NCBI GenBank assembly: GCA_028386065.3
Contig: JAKUCV010003652.1
Coordinates: forward strand, 6,159-70,158
From: Turnera subulata
Taxonomy: Eukaryota; Streptophyta; Magnoliopsida; Malpighiales; Passifloraceae
DNA length: 64,000 bases
Reading direction: 5' to 3'
The position numbers and the translations under genes are program-made. Under the pieces are notes generated by a model, which saw nothing but the letters and a program-made list of their open reading frames with translations, was not told the DNA's origin and did not search any database. The stretch's first letter is position 1, and each line of letters begins with the position of its first letter. This document shows, piece after piece, positions 34,356-46,765 of this stretch.

Positions 34356-34655
34356 AAACATTGTGCATAGGACAGTACTGATATCTGTACTTTGTTCTTT
34401 ACATTTTCGTTTTAGTTTCATAACATTTAGGAGTTTTTTTTTATAAAAAATTTCCTAACAAGTAGCGAAACTGTATCTTTCTTAGCGTATCAGGTTTTGA
34501 GTTTACATTCCAAATAGCTTGCATTAATTTAATTGAAACCTCGAGACGGGTCAATTGGTTAACTGCCATAACTATTGGGCCAGGATGACCTCAGGATTGT
34601 CCTGGAGAATTTGTTCTGCGCAAGAATATGTTGTCAGCATGCCCAGTAGGCGTTC
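34356..34655. other. 3' UTR and inverted-repeat arm upstream of a retroposon
   Basis: Probable 3' UTR of the unknown gene, then at 34547-34572 a sequence (GGGTCAATTGGTTAACTGCC) that is an inverted match of 34670-34694 within the retroposon that follows. Confidence 0.4.
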
Positions 34656-34672
34656 AACTGCAACAAGATGTT

Positions 34673-34892
34673 ATGGCAGTTAAATTGAGCCCGGAGTTTC
34701 CCCGACACTATGACGCGTAGTAGGCGAGGGTGTCCGCTGGTGTCCCGGTGGGCGGTCTCTCCTATGAGGAGGGTCTAATGCCAGGATGTAACCGGTATTG
34801 ACCGGGGCCTGGACCGACGGGGCGATACCGGGGCCTGGACCGACGGGGCGATGATAACACCACTGATGCCTCTTTTTTTTTCGAAAAAAAAA
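34673..34892 (+). mobile_element. Short retroposon (SINE-like) with 17-bp target duplication
   Basis: About 220 bp, GC-richer than its surroundings, ending in T(9)CG followed by a poly(A) run. Both sides carry the 17-base duplication AACTGCAACAAGATGTT (34656-34672 and 34893-34909), the length expected for L1-type target-primed insertion. Inside is a 26-bp tandem pair at about 34800-34851 (ACCGGGGCCTGGACCGACGG units). I see no convincing pol III A and B boxes, so the family is unknown. Confidence 0.75.
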
Positions 34893-34909
34893 AACTGCAA
34901 CAAGATGTT

Positions 34910-35822
34910 TATTGTCCCAACATAGATGTAAGCGTAACATATTTGACTTTGCATAAACAAATAATTTAGCAATTGAGATCAGATTGCCTACAGCCTTTTG
35001 CACTATATTCCTCGATCCAGAATCCTAAGTATGGCTGTTCCCAGCCTTGTACATAAAAAAAATAAAAAGAGAATCCTAAGTAGCTTATTTTAGTCAAAAA
35101 GTGGCTCATAATGGAGTCATGTACTGCCTTGGCCAACCATCCAGGCAAAGAACTAAGGATTTTCTTTTGAGCATGTCCCAACCATGCAGCAAAGAAGCAA
35201 GAATTAAGGTTGTAATTTGTGCATAGCTTTTACCACACATCACTGACATTGTATACGTCTGCCTTTTTTTTTTTTGATCAACGTATACGTCTGCCTTAGG
35301 ATGCGCCATTTCGCATGGGTCCTCTCTAGTGGGCCTACTCAATGATCTGTCGGCCCAACAAGGTCTACGTGGCCATAAAGATCTGAAGGGGCTCAGTGGT
35401 CCAGTCCATCTGGTAAGCTTCTCCACCGTTGAGATGGGATCCATAAACCATCAAATCTGGCAAATAAACCATGGCCTTTAATCAAATTGGAGCAAAAAGA
35501 CAAGAAGAAAATAGATTAGAGCCTCATATTTACACTCTCCAGAGAAGTCACACAAAGAGCACTCATTCGGGCCCTATTTTACATAATAGAGACCGAGATG
35601 CATTTGTCCATTCCTCTTCACAAGCAGAGGCAGAGAAAAAAAATCTAAAAGGGTTTATGACCGAATAATTTCCATTTATTTACGAGGTGAGAATAAAACC
35701 ATCCATTTCAGCCACGCATGCTCCATGCCAAGTGTACCATGCTATCATCCACACGGCAAGCCCCTATTCGTCCACCAACGACAGCCTCAAATGTGACATC
35801 TTATGATAACATACCAGCCAAA
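34910..35822. other. Spacer upstream of the aldolase
   Basis: No gene supported. A short sequence (GTATACGTCTGCCTT) is repeated near 35251 and 35283 around a T-run. Confidence 0.4.
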
Positions 35823-35830
35823 TATAAATA
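35823..35830 (+). promoter_or_regulatory. TATA box of the aldolase gene
   Basis: TATAAATA 130 bases before the ATG at 35960, implying a leader of about 100 bases. It is a canonical plant TATA box, suited to a strongly expressed photosynthetic gene. Confidence 0.65.
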
Positions 35831-35959
35831 CAGTGAAGTGCATGCATGCGTGTGGTAAAGAGGCTCGAGATAGAGAGGAGAGGAGATAAGATAACTGAGT
35901 ACTAGCTACTTGTTGTTTTAGAGGCTCTCTCTTTAAGGCAAAACAAAGGAAGAAAAAAA

Positions 35960-38215
35960 ATGGCCTCAGCCTCAGCCTCACTCCTCAAGTCATCACTAGT
36001 CCTTGACAAATCTGACTTCTTCAAGGGCCAGAACCTCCGCCAATCCTCGGCCTCCATTGTCAGGTGCACCCCATCTTCATTCGTTGTTCGTGCCAGTGCT
36101 AGCTCCTACGCCGATGAGCTTGTCAAGACCGCGGTATGTTATATACGTTGCACCTTTTACTCACTCTGCTTCTTTACTACTACATATAAAAACTTAAGAC
36201 TGTACTATCGAAATTTGAAAGGACACTGAGTTGTATGCTAATAAGTCCTCTATAGACTGCTTCTTACAGCTGCAGAATGATACATATGATTGTTGTTAAG
36301 CAAGAAAAATCTAGACCTTTCCCTTGTTTTAAAGTTATTAGTTTCCAGGAGTGAACTTTGCAGTCACTGTCTATGGTCCATGTTTTGTATTGACTAGGTG
36401 GGTATATTAATGACTGTAGTGATGGCTATGTGAAAATTCTGAAGTAACAAGAAGAAACTATGAAGAGGATACTATATGGCATGAATAGGTTAGGAAAGAA
36501 AATTGTTACCGGGTCATAGTTGTTAAACTCAATGTTGTGCATGATTTGTAAGACATACTGCCTTATGTGTGTACAATCATTGATTGTTGGCTGTAGAAAA
36601 CCGTTGCATCACCAGGCCGTGGTATTTTGGCCATGGATGAATCCAATGCTACCTGTGGCAAACGTCTTGCCTCAATTGGGCTAGAGAACACTGAGGCTAA
36701 CCGCCAGGCATACCGTACCCTTCTCGTGACAGCACCAGGACTTGGTCAGTACATCTCCGGTGCCATCCTCTTCGAGGAGACTCTCTACCAATCCACCACC
36801 GAGGGCAAGAAGATGGTTGATGTTCTTGTTGAGCAAAACATCGTCCCTGGTATCAAAGTCGACAAGGTAATTAAGTACCCACCACAATACATTTAGATTC
36901 CTGTACAATTGCATAAAGAGCAACATTATAAGTGGCAGTAACTGTGAGGAACAATAAATACTTTAACGGGTTGAAAACATTTGAAGTAGAGTGTTATGTA
37001 AGTAGTAGATGCTAGGAAGGGACTAAATTTATTGGTAACATATAGATCACTACTTTTGTTGCCTGATGAATAGATTTGTACTAACATTTAAGTATTGACA
37101 ATGAGAACAACAGGGTTTGGTGCCCCTTGCTGGATCCAACAATGAATCATGGTGCCAAGGTCTTGATGGACTTGCCTCCCGCACAGCTGCCTACTACCAG
37201 CAGGGTGCACGTTTTGCCAAATGGTATAAAAGCTAGTTTTGTGTGTTCCATACTATTCCAGTTCAATCTTGTTCTTAGTTTTTGAAGTGACATATTATCT
37301 TGTATATCTCCTTTCTTGATTAGGCGTACCGTTGTGAGCATCCCCAATGGCCCAACTGCCTTGGCCGTGAAGGAAGCTGCCTGGGGTCTGGCCCGCTATG
37401 CTGCTATCTCTCAGGTATAGCATATCAGGAAAAGAAGAGAAGTCCTGCATACTCTGTTGCATATAAAGCTCAGCTGATTAAAGATTGTGTTTCTTTGGTT
37501 GTGTAGGACAATGGATTGGTCCCAATCGTTGAGCCAGAAATCTTGCTTGATGGTGAACACAACATTGACAGGACCTTTGAAGTAGCCCAGAAGGTTTGGG
37601 CTGAAGTCTTCTTCTACATGGCCGAGAACAATGTCTTGTTCGAGGGTATCCTCCTCAAGCCTAGCATGGTCACTCCTGGAGCAGAATCCAAGGAGAAGGT
37701 CAAACCTGAAGTTGTTGCTGACTACACCCTCAAGCTCCTCAAGAGGAGAATCCCCCCAGCAGTCCCTGGAATCATGGCAAGTTCCATTCAACTTCCATTT
37801 GATTTATCAATTTTGATAACTGGAAAACCTTATTTAAAACTTGATCTCCCTCCTAACACCCTCCATACTTAGGAATTATGCTACCTTATGTCCTTTTAAT
37901 GAGCACAAGCTAACTCTGAATCATTTGTTGGAGCAGTTTTTGTCTGGTGGGCAATCCGAGGTTGAAGCAACCCTGAACCTCAACGCCATGAACCAAGGCC
38001 CCAACCCATGGCACGTGTCCTTCTCCTATGCCAGAGCTTTGCAAAACACTTGCTTGAAGACATGGGGAGGCAGACCTGAGAATGTGAAGGCAGCTCAGGA
38101 TGCTCTGCTCCTCCGTGCCAAGGCCAACTCAGCTGCTCAGCTTGGCAAGTACGACCCTTCAGGAGAGTCCGAAGAGGCCAAGAAAGAATTGTTCGTCAAG
38201 GGATACAGCTACTAA
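35960..38215 (+). CDS. FBA: Fructose-bisphosphate aldolase, class I, chloroplastic
   Basis: Cleaves fructose 1,6-bisphosphate to glyceraldehyde 3-phosphate and dihydroxyacetone phosphate, and in the Calvin-Benson cycle runs in reverse (and forms sedoheptulose bisphosphate) in the stroma. Six exons, 35960-36133, 36597-36866, 37114-37223, 37324-37414, 37507-37776 and 37937-38215, join to 397 aa, the usual plastid length. Residues 1-46 are Ser/Ala-rich and lack acidic clusters, as in a transit peptide, with a likely cut near VVRASASS. The class I features are intact: [13 protein letters not shown], the [12 protein letters not shown] segment, the Schiff-base lysine in GILLKPSMV (K266), [16 protein letters not shown] and the C-terminal Tyr of GYSY. 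Intron 5 (37777-37936) begins GC and ends AG. Gene order suggests the FBA1/FBA2 group of Arabidopsis. Confidence 0.97.
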
Positions 38216-38358
38216 GCTGTCGCATAAGATGCCATAGATTAAAAATTGGAGATGTAAGGGAGAGATGCAAAACATTTCTATTCCTCAAATGTGACTATGA
38301 TTTATAGCCATGGAGACTATTTTTGTTCTGGTTACCTGTACTTATTTTTTAGCCACTT

Positions 38359-38364
38359 AATAAA
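38359..38364 (+). terminator. Candidate poly(A) signal of the aldolase
   Basis: AATAAA about 145 bases past the stop, a normal plant 3' UTR length. Confidence 0.5.
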
Positions 38365-41300
38365 CCTTTTGCTGATGAGATTAGCTATGTGCCTTCTTCT
38401 GATGCCTGATCGAGAATGCTTGATCCCTATCTCACAACTAGTTTCAAGTCCTACATATCACCCTTGTTTTCAAATGCTAGTCTAGTCAACCATGCGTTGA
38501 TAATCGAAACTCTATGGTAAGCTACTAAAATTTTGCGGTGGTGGAGAAAATCACATCGTGATCTTTCACCATGTTGGCCAATGGATGTACCATTCAAACA
38601 TCTTTCCCTTCTGGATACACAGCTCAGAAGTTAACATACAGTATTGCCAAGCTATCTCCTGACATTTGATGGTTGAACACATCCCATGAACTACCCTTTA
38701 GGCATGCTCATGCCTAACGATAAATCACAAAGTACTAAAGCTTACAGACTTTGCGTGGGTTGGCAACTGATCAAAAACAAAATTATCTTGCTAACCATTT
38801 GTATCTAAGTTCATACTTACATCCACTAACGTAAACAAACAAGAAAATTGCTAGCAGAAAATTGTGGTCATATAAGTCCCATACTCACTGACGGCACCAA
38901 TGATGGCAGACATAAATTGTTCGAGTCATTGAAATTGGCACTTCAATGCCTCATCTTTTTCTGTTTAAGGTTCCTGCTGTTACTTATAACCGACTTTATG
39001 GGCTACAAATAGGGCCAATTGCTGTCCAAAACCCAGGACCTACCCTCCTCACTAGGAGATTGTGTCCAGCTCTAAGTTTCTTGTCCCCACCATAAAGAAC
39101 CTGGTAACCAAGTTATGGAGGACAGAGGTTGCTTGCCACGAAAAGACTACAACCGCTCATATTAAGAAAAGACAAAGTTTTTTCAATACAAACGTCATAA
39201 TAACAATTGTTTTGTTAATCAGAAAAGAAAGAAATGTTTTTTTTTTTCACTGTATTGGTTAATATGTCTACGGTTATCGTGACCCCTTCTTATCCTCTCC
39301 CAAAATAAGATCAAAATGAGTAAATATCAAGTGAAAGTAAGAGACGATGATTGTTTATACAGCCGGAAGCTACCAACCGCCGGCAGGCAATAGTTACTGT
39401 TATTTCTTTTGCACATTTACAGTACCCATATTCATATACAGGCCCAAATTTTCCTACGACTAACAAACTTTCCTAAAACATGGATAAGAGTGGCTGCACA
39501 AGCCTCGCTTCATCAACCAGGCATTCAAACCCATCTGCAGCCACAAAGTAAAAGAATGAAACCGCTCGAACATGATTTGCAAACAGTATTGGGAACCAAG
39601 CTAGTGCTTTGAACCCTAACATATTAGGATTACTATAATTCACATAACATCATTTTCTTTCCTTCTTAGCCACAAAATATCCACCAGATTGCTATTTATA
39701 TTGATCACAAATCTGCGCTTTCAGGATCCAATACAATCCTCCTTTTGAACTCATTAAGCCACTGTATATCGACAAATGGGCTGAATGTGACAACTCGTTA
39801 TCCTTCTTTTTTAAAAAAAGAAGAATGCAAGTTCTAATTTTACATTAGGGCATGCAACTCCAAGCCCTTTCCCTAACAAAAAGGATGGAGACAACCTCGG
39901 CAAAAAAAAAAAAAAGGATGGAGACAACAGATATTTTCTTTAAGAATCAATTTCAAATTCCATTAAGGGAGACCCTAACGAAGAATACCAAAGATGTAAA
40001 GGCAGTATCGAACTGATCTGAGGAAGCTAATTCCCCACAACCTACAAAGTTGCTGAACCTCTAAGTACGCACTGAAATTTTTAGGTGCTTAAGGCTATAC
40101 AATCGTAACTTTACAACTACACATATATCAGATAGGACACTATCAGTAGACCTATAACAATGTGAAAAATGCCTAGAATTCCTTTCACGCTAGACAACAG
40201 ATATTTGCCCAATATTAAAGATGACTTCTCGCAGACACACTCATTGATTACTGTGGGCAAAGGCATTTCTTCATTTTTTAGTTTCTTACCATATATTCTG
40301 TGAGAATTCTACTTGGTTTCACTTCAACTGGATAAAATGCATCTGGCTTGCCAAGCAATTCAATGCATCAAGTGGAACATCAATTTTATTTAATACAAAT
40401 AGCACAATCTGGTTTGAAAACTATTGTAGAATACACCCCTGATCAAGGAACAAGACAATGATAAGTTTTAGAAGCTGCAACTACAAAATGGCTAAATTTA
40501 TTAAATTCTGGAAAGTAATACTAAGTTCAAGCAACTACATTCTCCATACCGTTTCCAGCATTTGTAAACTGCTTCACAACAATAGTAACTACTCAACAAA
40601 ATAAACAAAATGCAGTCTATCTCATCGACCTACAAGTACAAGAATTGAGATTGAGTTCTTACAGCACCCTTCTCCAATCCTCACAGAAATATTATAACCC
40701 ATCTGTAACAGAAAGTTTTGCTCCCTCTCACCCTTAATATGCTCTTTTAACATAAATAGGTCCCATAATGAAAGATGAAAACTTTGCTGCCCTCAAATTA
40801 TCATTTCTAGATCCATAACTCCTAAAAAGGCAAAGAGTCGAGTAGTACCCTGCTCAAGTCTATTTAAATCAAGAAAAAGCATGAAGATACTCAGGTTTCC
40901 CTATTCTGTGCATTAAGCAACTGGAAGTGGAAACAATTATCTCACACATACATGAAACAATTAAAGATCAACATCCTTAATAACTTCTGAAAGCATTTAT
41001 CTTTTCCAACATCGAGAAGAGTACGAAATCATGCAGAAGAGTAAGACAATGGAACAGTATAAGTCTTGCCACCATTCACATCTGGACCACAGATACCAGT
41101 AAGTAGCATCATATTTTCTTCTCCAGAAGAAGTGCTATTCTAATATCAAATCCAAAATTTAGTTCTTGGCAAGCAAGGATGCATCAGCTAACACGAGAAC
41201 TGATTGTTACTGCAATGTTATTTCTGTCCTTGGGATTCAGACAGCAGAAGGTCAAGGTGTTGATTGCTATTTTAGTCTTTCCATTCCGATGACATGAAGT

Positions 41301-41782
41301 AAAGACTGGCCAAACTCAAACTTTGATTATATACAAGGCAATTTGCAAACAAAATATGGATCTTGAATCCTGACACAACTGATGAAGGAAACTGGAAGCC
41401 CCCACCCTGATACTTGTTACGACAGATCTTTTGAATACATAAAGGAGCAACATCTTAATTAATTGAGGCTCATGGCTCTTTAAAAGGCCTCAAACCACGT
41501 AAAACATATCATCATCATTTTCTATGGAAATATAATTCAAGCAACATCAAGTTTAGCATCCAAAAAAAAAGAATGCTCAATCAAACAAACAGAATGGTTT
41601 ATTCAGTAAGTTCCGAGAACAGAATGATAGATTCCTGTGCATTTTATGTTAAGAATCTTGTCATCAGGCAATCAATAGTTCAAAAAGCCATAATGCAAAT
41701 TCCATATATGATACGACATAACACATATTGCAGACAGAGAAGGAAATACACGTATCCAGAAATAAGCCGAGAACTATACCTT
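38365..41782. other. Intergenic region between aldolase and B-box genes
   Basis: About 3.4 kb, AT-rich. The part nearest 41782 probably contains the 3' UTR of the B-box gene. I see no open frame with protein-like composition, no RNA gene and no clear transposon. Confidence 0.4.
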
Positions 41783-43243
41783 CTACTTTTCCGGCTCAAT
41801 TTTGAAGGATCCAAGAGGAACCACTCCAGCAGAGTCAGAGTTGATGCCATTGTTTTCTAGCCTTCGTTCCTTCAAACAAAAGCAGACAAATAATTTTATT
41901 AAAACCATAGCATGAAATTCAAAGTCATGATTCTCAGTGTCGGTCTAGAGTGAAATTAAATTTGACTTTTTTAAAGAAAAGAAAGAAAGATGAACGTCAA
42001 AAACTGTGTGTACCTGGTTAGCTGAGTTTTGTCCGTGTATCCGCTGAGGCCTGGAATTAAGATCTATCAACTTATTGTCCATTTGGCCATCACCTTCGGC
42101 ATTATTCTCGAGCACTGGAGTAGTAGCTACCCGGTGATTATGACGATTTTCTCTCGAGGCAAAATTAGGCGACTGATTTTGGCCCCTCTGTGTTTCATTA
42201 CGATCCAGTGGCTGCTGTCCCAACTCCTCCAAACGACCTGATTTATCACCTGGAAACTAAAACAGAGAATCGAAACAAGAAGGATATTAATATCTGGAAC
42301 ATTCTACACGAAAACAAATCAAAAGGCACTACACAACTCATCGGCTCATAAACACAAACCTCGACTCTCTGCCTCAATAGGAGATATCTACCGTGGGTTC
42401 TTTTACCGCCAACATGCACAATCATATCACATTGCAGGCAGAGGGAACTACCATCTATCTCACAGTAAAAGAATGCTACACATGCATGTTGCCAAGTGCC
42501 AAAAAAGAACAATTAAAACCCTGAACCACGAGTTACAAAGAACACAAACTTGAGAGAGGAAAGAAAATAAAAGAATCCAAAAATCTACAAAATTATGGAT
42601 TACCTGGTGCATTTTCACATATATCACAACGAGGAACAGCACTCGGATTAGCAAGCCCGACCCGTACATGTCGACTAGCAAGCTTATTACACAAATGGAC
42701 CTGCAACTCACATCACACCCCAAAACTTGATAATGCTGCTGTGAAACCAAATTTTTATTTAAAGAGCAACAATTAAAAAAAAAAGAAATTTAAAAATGAA
42801 CAATTATCGATTTGGTCTTGACATGGTAGAAGTCCAATCAGCAACATTTGTCATTGCTCAAAACTTGAATAAAAGCGATTCAACTGTATCACCGACGGTT
42901 AAATAACTAATTTCAGGTGGATGAATTCACTTTATTTATTATTAAAAAGTTCAAAATAATTACGAAGGCAACATGACTGGTCAATTCCACTTCATCAGCA
43001 AGAAAAAAAAAAAAAAAAACGAAACCGATTTTTGTCAGAGAGAAGTGAATAAACTGGAATACTCGATCAAATCCATCCTGCAATTAATCCAATCGTGGCA
43101 TGAACCCGAAAAAAATTAAAAAAAAAGAAGAAACAAGGAATTGAAATTACCTTCTCGTCACAGGCACGGCACAGCGCGGCCTCGTCGGCGGCGCAGAAGA
43201 GGATCGCGGCGGCGCTCTCGCACACGTCGCATAGCGTTCGCAT
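41783..43243 (-). CDS. BBX19: Double B-box zinc-finger protein, BBX18/BBX19 type
   Basis: A nuclear transcriptional cofactor; Arabidopsis BBX18 and BBX19 act in light, temperature and flowering control by binding other regulators (family knowledge). Five exons on the minus strand, 43151-43243, 42604-42700, 42360-42475, 42014-42256 and 41783-41869, join to 211 aa. B-box 1 has C5, C8, C17, D20, C25, C28, H33 and H42. B-box 2 has C56, C59, C68, C76, C79 and H84, with the characteristic [16 protein letters not shown] and [18 protein letters not shown]. No CCT domain follows, which excludes CONSTANS-like proteins. The tail has the subgroup motifs [18 protein letters not shown] and a C-terminal [14 protein letters not shown]. 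Placement between an aldolase and a kinesin matches both Arabidopsis BBX18 and BBX19, so the exact symbol is uncertain. Confidence 0.93.
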
Positions 43244-45960
43244 TTCACCTCCCCTCTTTTTGAATGCTTTTTCTAGCGCATATTTCTCGTGCTGTTTTCT
43301 TCACTTTCTCAGTCAAGGCAGAGTCTCATTTGGTTTCTCGTAACTAAAGAAAGCGTAAAATTTAAATGTTTCGAGAGAGGGGAGACCAGAGAGAGTCAAA
43401 AATAGAAAGGGGGAAGAAGAATAGAAAATGAAAAAAAGGGAAGAAAAAAGTGGAGGTTAGGCGATAGTGGGTGAAATTATAATATACGGTGAAGGAGTAG
43501 GAGAAGAAGGGCAACTGAAGCTGAAGGTGACAGCTGGAAGGAAAATGGAAACCGCCTTGGCTTCGATCTGCGCTGTGGCGTGTTTTTTGTGTCTGTCGCT
43601 CGCTGCTGTTCCTCAAACTTTTCTTCTCTTTAGTGGCTGCTGCGCTGCCTATGCTTGCTTGCATTTTCCACGTTTCTTTCTTCTTTTTATATATATAGAC
43701 TCTCTATAGAGAAACTGCTTCTCTCAGGGGAATCTGCTGGATTAACTGGATCCTACAACAACTTGCATAACAAAAATATAATGTTGAAAGAATCGTCTCT
43801 AATATATACTTAACTTCTTAATTAATCAGTCCCTAAAGAACAAAAAAAATTATATTTAATGTAATTGTTTAAGTAGTTGTACATCATGTTAGGCACCAGT
43901 TGGGTATGTTCTGGTCGATGAACTGGAAAAACAAAAGTTGAATGGACGTTCTTTCCTCTCTGTGTTCTTTTTAGTGCATTCTTGGGGTTATTGAAATCAA
44001 TGTGGTGTACAGGTCGATAAAAGTTATAAATTCTCTAGAATAAAAACACACAAACAGCTGTTATGTGCAGTGTTCCGGAAATGCATGAGCAGACTCAAAC
44101 ATGACGTGCCCGAGACATATACCCCCCCAACCAATTAACTGCAACTTCAAAATTAATTAAGCCAAAAATTACTGTTACAGAAGGTCAAAGACTAAATAAA
44201 AAACAATGAGCATTTGTCAAGAGTGAGTTTCACGGCAGAAAATGAGCGGGGATCGATTTTCCTCAATAGATTGACAAGAAGTTAGGGGGATTGTTCATTT
44301 TGGGTGGGCCACCGACCCGCCTGGAATTGGAATGGAACCAACAAATAAGCCAACGTACGCAACAAATTGGATCCCTGGCAAATTCCATTGACTGTTATGT
44401 GTGGGTAAGAATAGAATAGACTATTTTTTATATTTTTTTTTGATAAATAAGCCGAACAGAGAAGAAAATCATGGAGTATTATAATAGCTGAACGATTTTT
44501 GGAAACTAGAATGAATGTTAATTTCCTTCCTAGAGCCTAAATAATTTGTTTTCTTCAAGATGCATCATGTTAAATGTTAATTGCCTTCCTGACTTTGGTT
44601 AGACACTTCTTGTAGTCGTACGTGCTAATCTTGCTCTTGAAATAAATGGCACCGGGTTTTTGCGGACTCGATGTTTTCAAACAAGACTGGCTAGTTGAAT
44701 TTGACCCGAAAGCTTTTCTAAATTAACATTTCTTTTTATAAACTAATCTGAAAGTAGGATTTAATCACGGTTAGACCCCCCAAAAAACCATAACACAGTG
44801 GCTTGGCCACAATTTAACAACTTTTGGTTCCCATTGCTTCAAATATCATCATAGCAGTCGGACTATTGAGAGTTGTAGGACCTGCTTTAAATTAAATTAT
44901 TGGCTAGCTTTCATATTGAATGCGTCGCAACTCGCAAGCTATACTAGAAGCATCAAGGACTGATTTCTCAGTTTAAATATTAAATTCCTGCTGCTATAGA
45001 TAGATTGGTTTTAGACTTTTAACTAAGTGATGGTTGATATGATACCACCTTATCACGGGACAATATTGGTGGATTGGAATGAAAAAGAAACAACAGTGAC
45101 ACAGCCCCCACTATCCATCCAGTCTTCCCATACAAAAGGATAATAAAACACAACAACACAAATATCTTTGTTAGGTCCAACACAAGTGGCTTAACTGTTA
45201 GCCCTTCGGCTCCTGGCACCTACACATGATTAGGCCGCCTAAACTGGCGCAAGCAAGAGGAGCAAACTGCAAAATATGCATGAATCCAACAGAGATCCAA
45301 GAAATTTGTGCTGCCAGCCTGCCACATGCGGTTTACCTTATTACGGTGGACCCTCGCGTAAACCCCCTCCTAATAAATGGTGTGGAGATAGGTTTCTTTG
45401 ATTTATTAAGAGCCCACAAAGGTCAATACATTGGTATATAACAAGGTTATATTATGGTGTCCCTCGTTAATCACAGCCACAAGCTCTGATACTGGCGAGT
45501 GGCCAAGTTTTGAAATCTGAAAGCTCCCTCCTGGCCATTCTAGGCCACCAATTCCATATCTTCCTTGACCCACCTTGCTTTTCAAGGAGATTGTCTTTTC
45601 CATTGCTCTTCTCTTACTCACTCCTAACCACGCTAGAAGTTTCCTATCATAGCGTAACAGGAGAGTTATTCTTTATTAACTCATGAAAAGTCAGGCTTTA
45701 AAAATCATTAAAATAAAATTTTTTAATTTTCTTTTTTACTTTAGCTGTTGAATACCAACTACTTGAAAAAAACATTAAAAGATAGTCAATAACAATTAAG
45801 TCATAGGTTATTATGCTTTTTTTTTTTTGAGGATACAATTTATTATTCTTATTCCATTCATTATCATGTATCTTGGGTACCCAATGTTGAAAAAAACTCT
45901 TTCTGGACAAGGAAAAACTCTTCTTGTCAAAAAAAAAAAAAATCTTCAAGAAATATTTTT
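43244..45960. other. Upstream region of the B-box gene and spacer
   Basis: The first ~450 bases (43244-43700), with GA-rich and CT-rich tracts and TATATATA at 43689-43696, probably hold the B-box leader and promoter. The rest shows no supported gene. Confidence 0.4.
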
Positions 45961-45961
45961 C

Positions 45962-46285
45962 TGTCTAATAAAATAATAGATTAGTAGCTTAATATTTTTC
46001 TTGTTAGAATAATCTAATTTTGCTTTTTTTAGTTTTTTTTTGTGAGTTAATCTAATTTTGTTGACATGGCAACTGGATGGATAGAGTACATGAGAAAATG
46101 CGGAGCCCAGCCACCAGTGTCTTTTTAAGTGATTCAAAAAAAAAATTTGTCTAATAAAATAATATATTAGTAGCTTATTGCCTTTTTTTTGTTATAATGA
46201 TCTAAATTTGCTTTTTTTTTGGGTGAGTTAGTCTAATTTTGTTGACCTGAATGGAGTGCAAGAGAAAATGCGAAGCCCATCCCAG
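45962..46285. repeat. 186-bp tandem duplication
   Basis: Two imperfect direct copies (45962 and 46148 onward) sharing TGTCTAATAAAATAATA, TCTAATTTTGTTGAC and GAGAAAATGCG.AGCCCA. Non-coding. Confidence 0.75.
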
Positions 46286-46577
46286 AAATTTTATGTGGAC
46301 TAAGTTTGATCAGTTGTGAATCTATCTTAAATTTGATTATGTAAATAATAATTAAACTATTTAAGTATATATATTGAATGTAGAACAAAAAGAATATAAA
46401 TCTAGGAAGGAAGGGGAAATTGGAAAAAATAAACTCTAAAATAAAAATAATGAACCTTAAATATATTATATTACCATAAACAGGAGGTTCATAATTATGG
46501 AGAGTCTTTATAATAAAATTTTTTGAACTCATCCTACCCGTATCCATAATCACAAGCCACTTAGTAGAAAGACTTGA

Positions 46578-46765
46578 CCAATGTAGGGTTGGTCTAAGTA
46601 GTAAGCGACTTGGCTCCGCTAAGCGAAGTTTCGGATTAGAGTCTTTGTGTATGCAGAAAACCCATTGGAAAACTCACTCACCATAACCAGGTGCACGATC
46701 CAAGTCGAACCGAATTAGTCGGGTCAAAGCTCCGGATAGCAGACGGAAAAACAAAAAAAGAAACA
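46578..46765 (+). mobile_element. tRNA-derived SINE
   Basis: Begins near TAGGGTTGGTCTAAGTAGTAAGC, an A-box-like sequence, with a B-box-like TTTCGGATTAGAGTCT about 50 bases on, then the common plant SINE body (GTGCACGATCCAAGTCGAAC...GGGTCAAAGCTCCGGATA) and an A-rich end GGAAAAACAAAAAAAG. Flanks TAGAAAGACTTG and AGAAACACTGG may be a diverged target duplication. Pol III boxes are inferred by similarity to consensus. Confidence 0.7.

Noticed and set aside
34547..34694. A microRNA precursor
   Set aside because: The stem is only ~25 bp with a ~100-base loop, and one arm belongs to a retroposon insertion.
46578..46640. A tRNA gene
   Set aside because: A- and B-box-like sequences are present but no cloverleaf or anticodon arm can be drawn; it is a SINE head.
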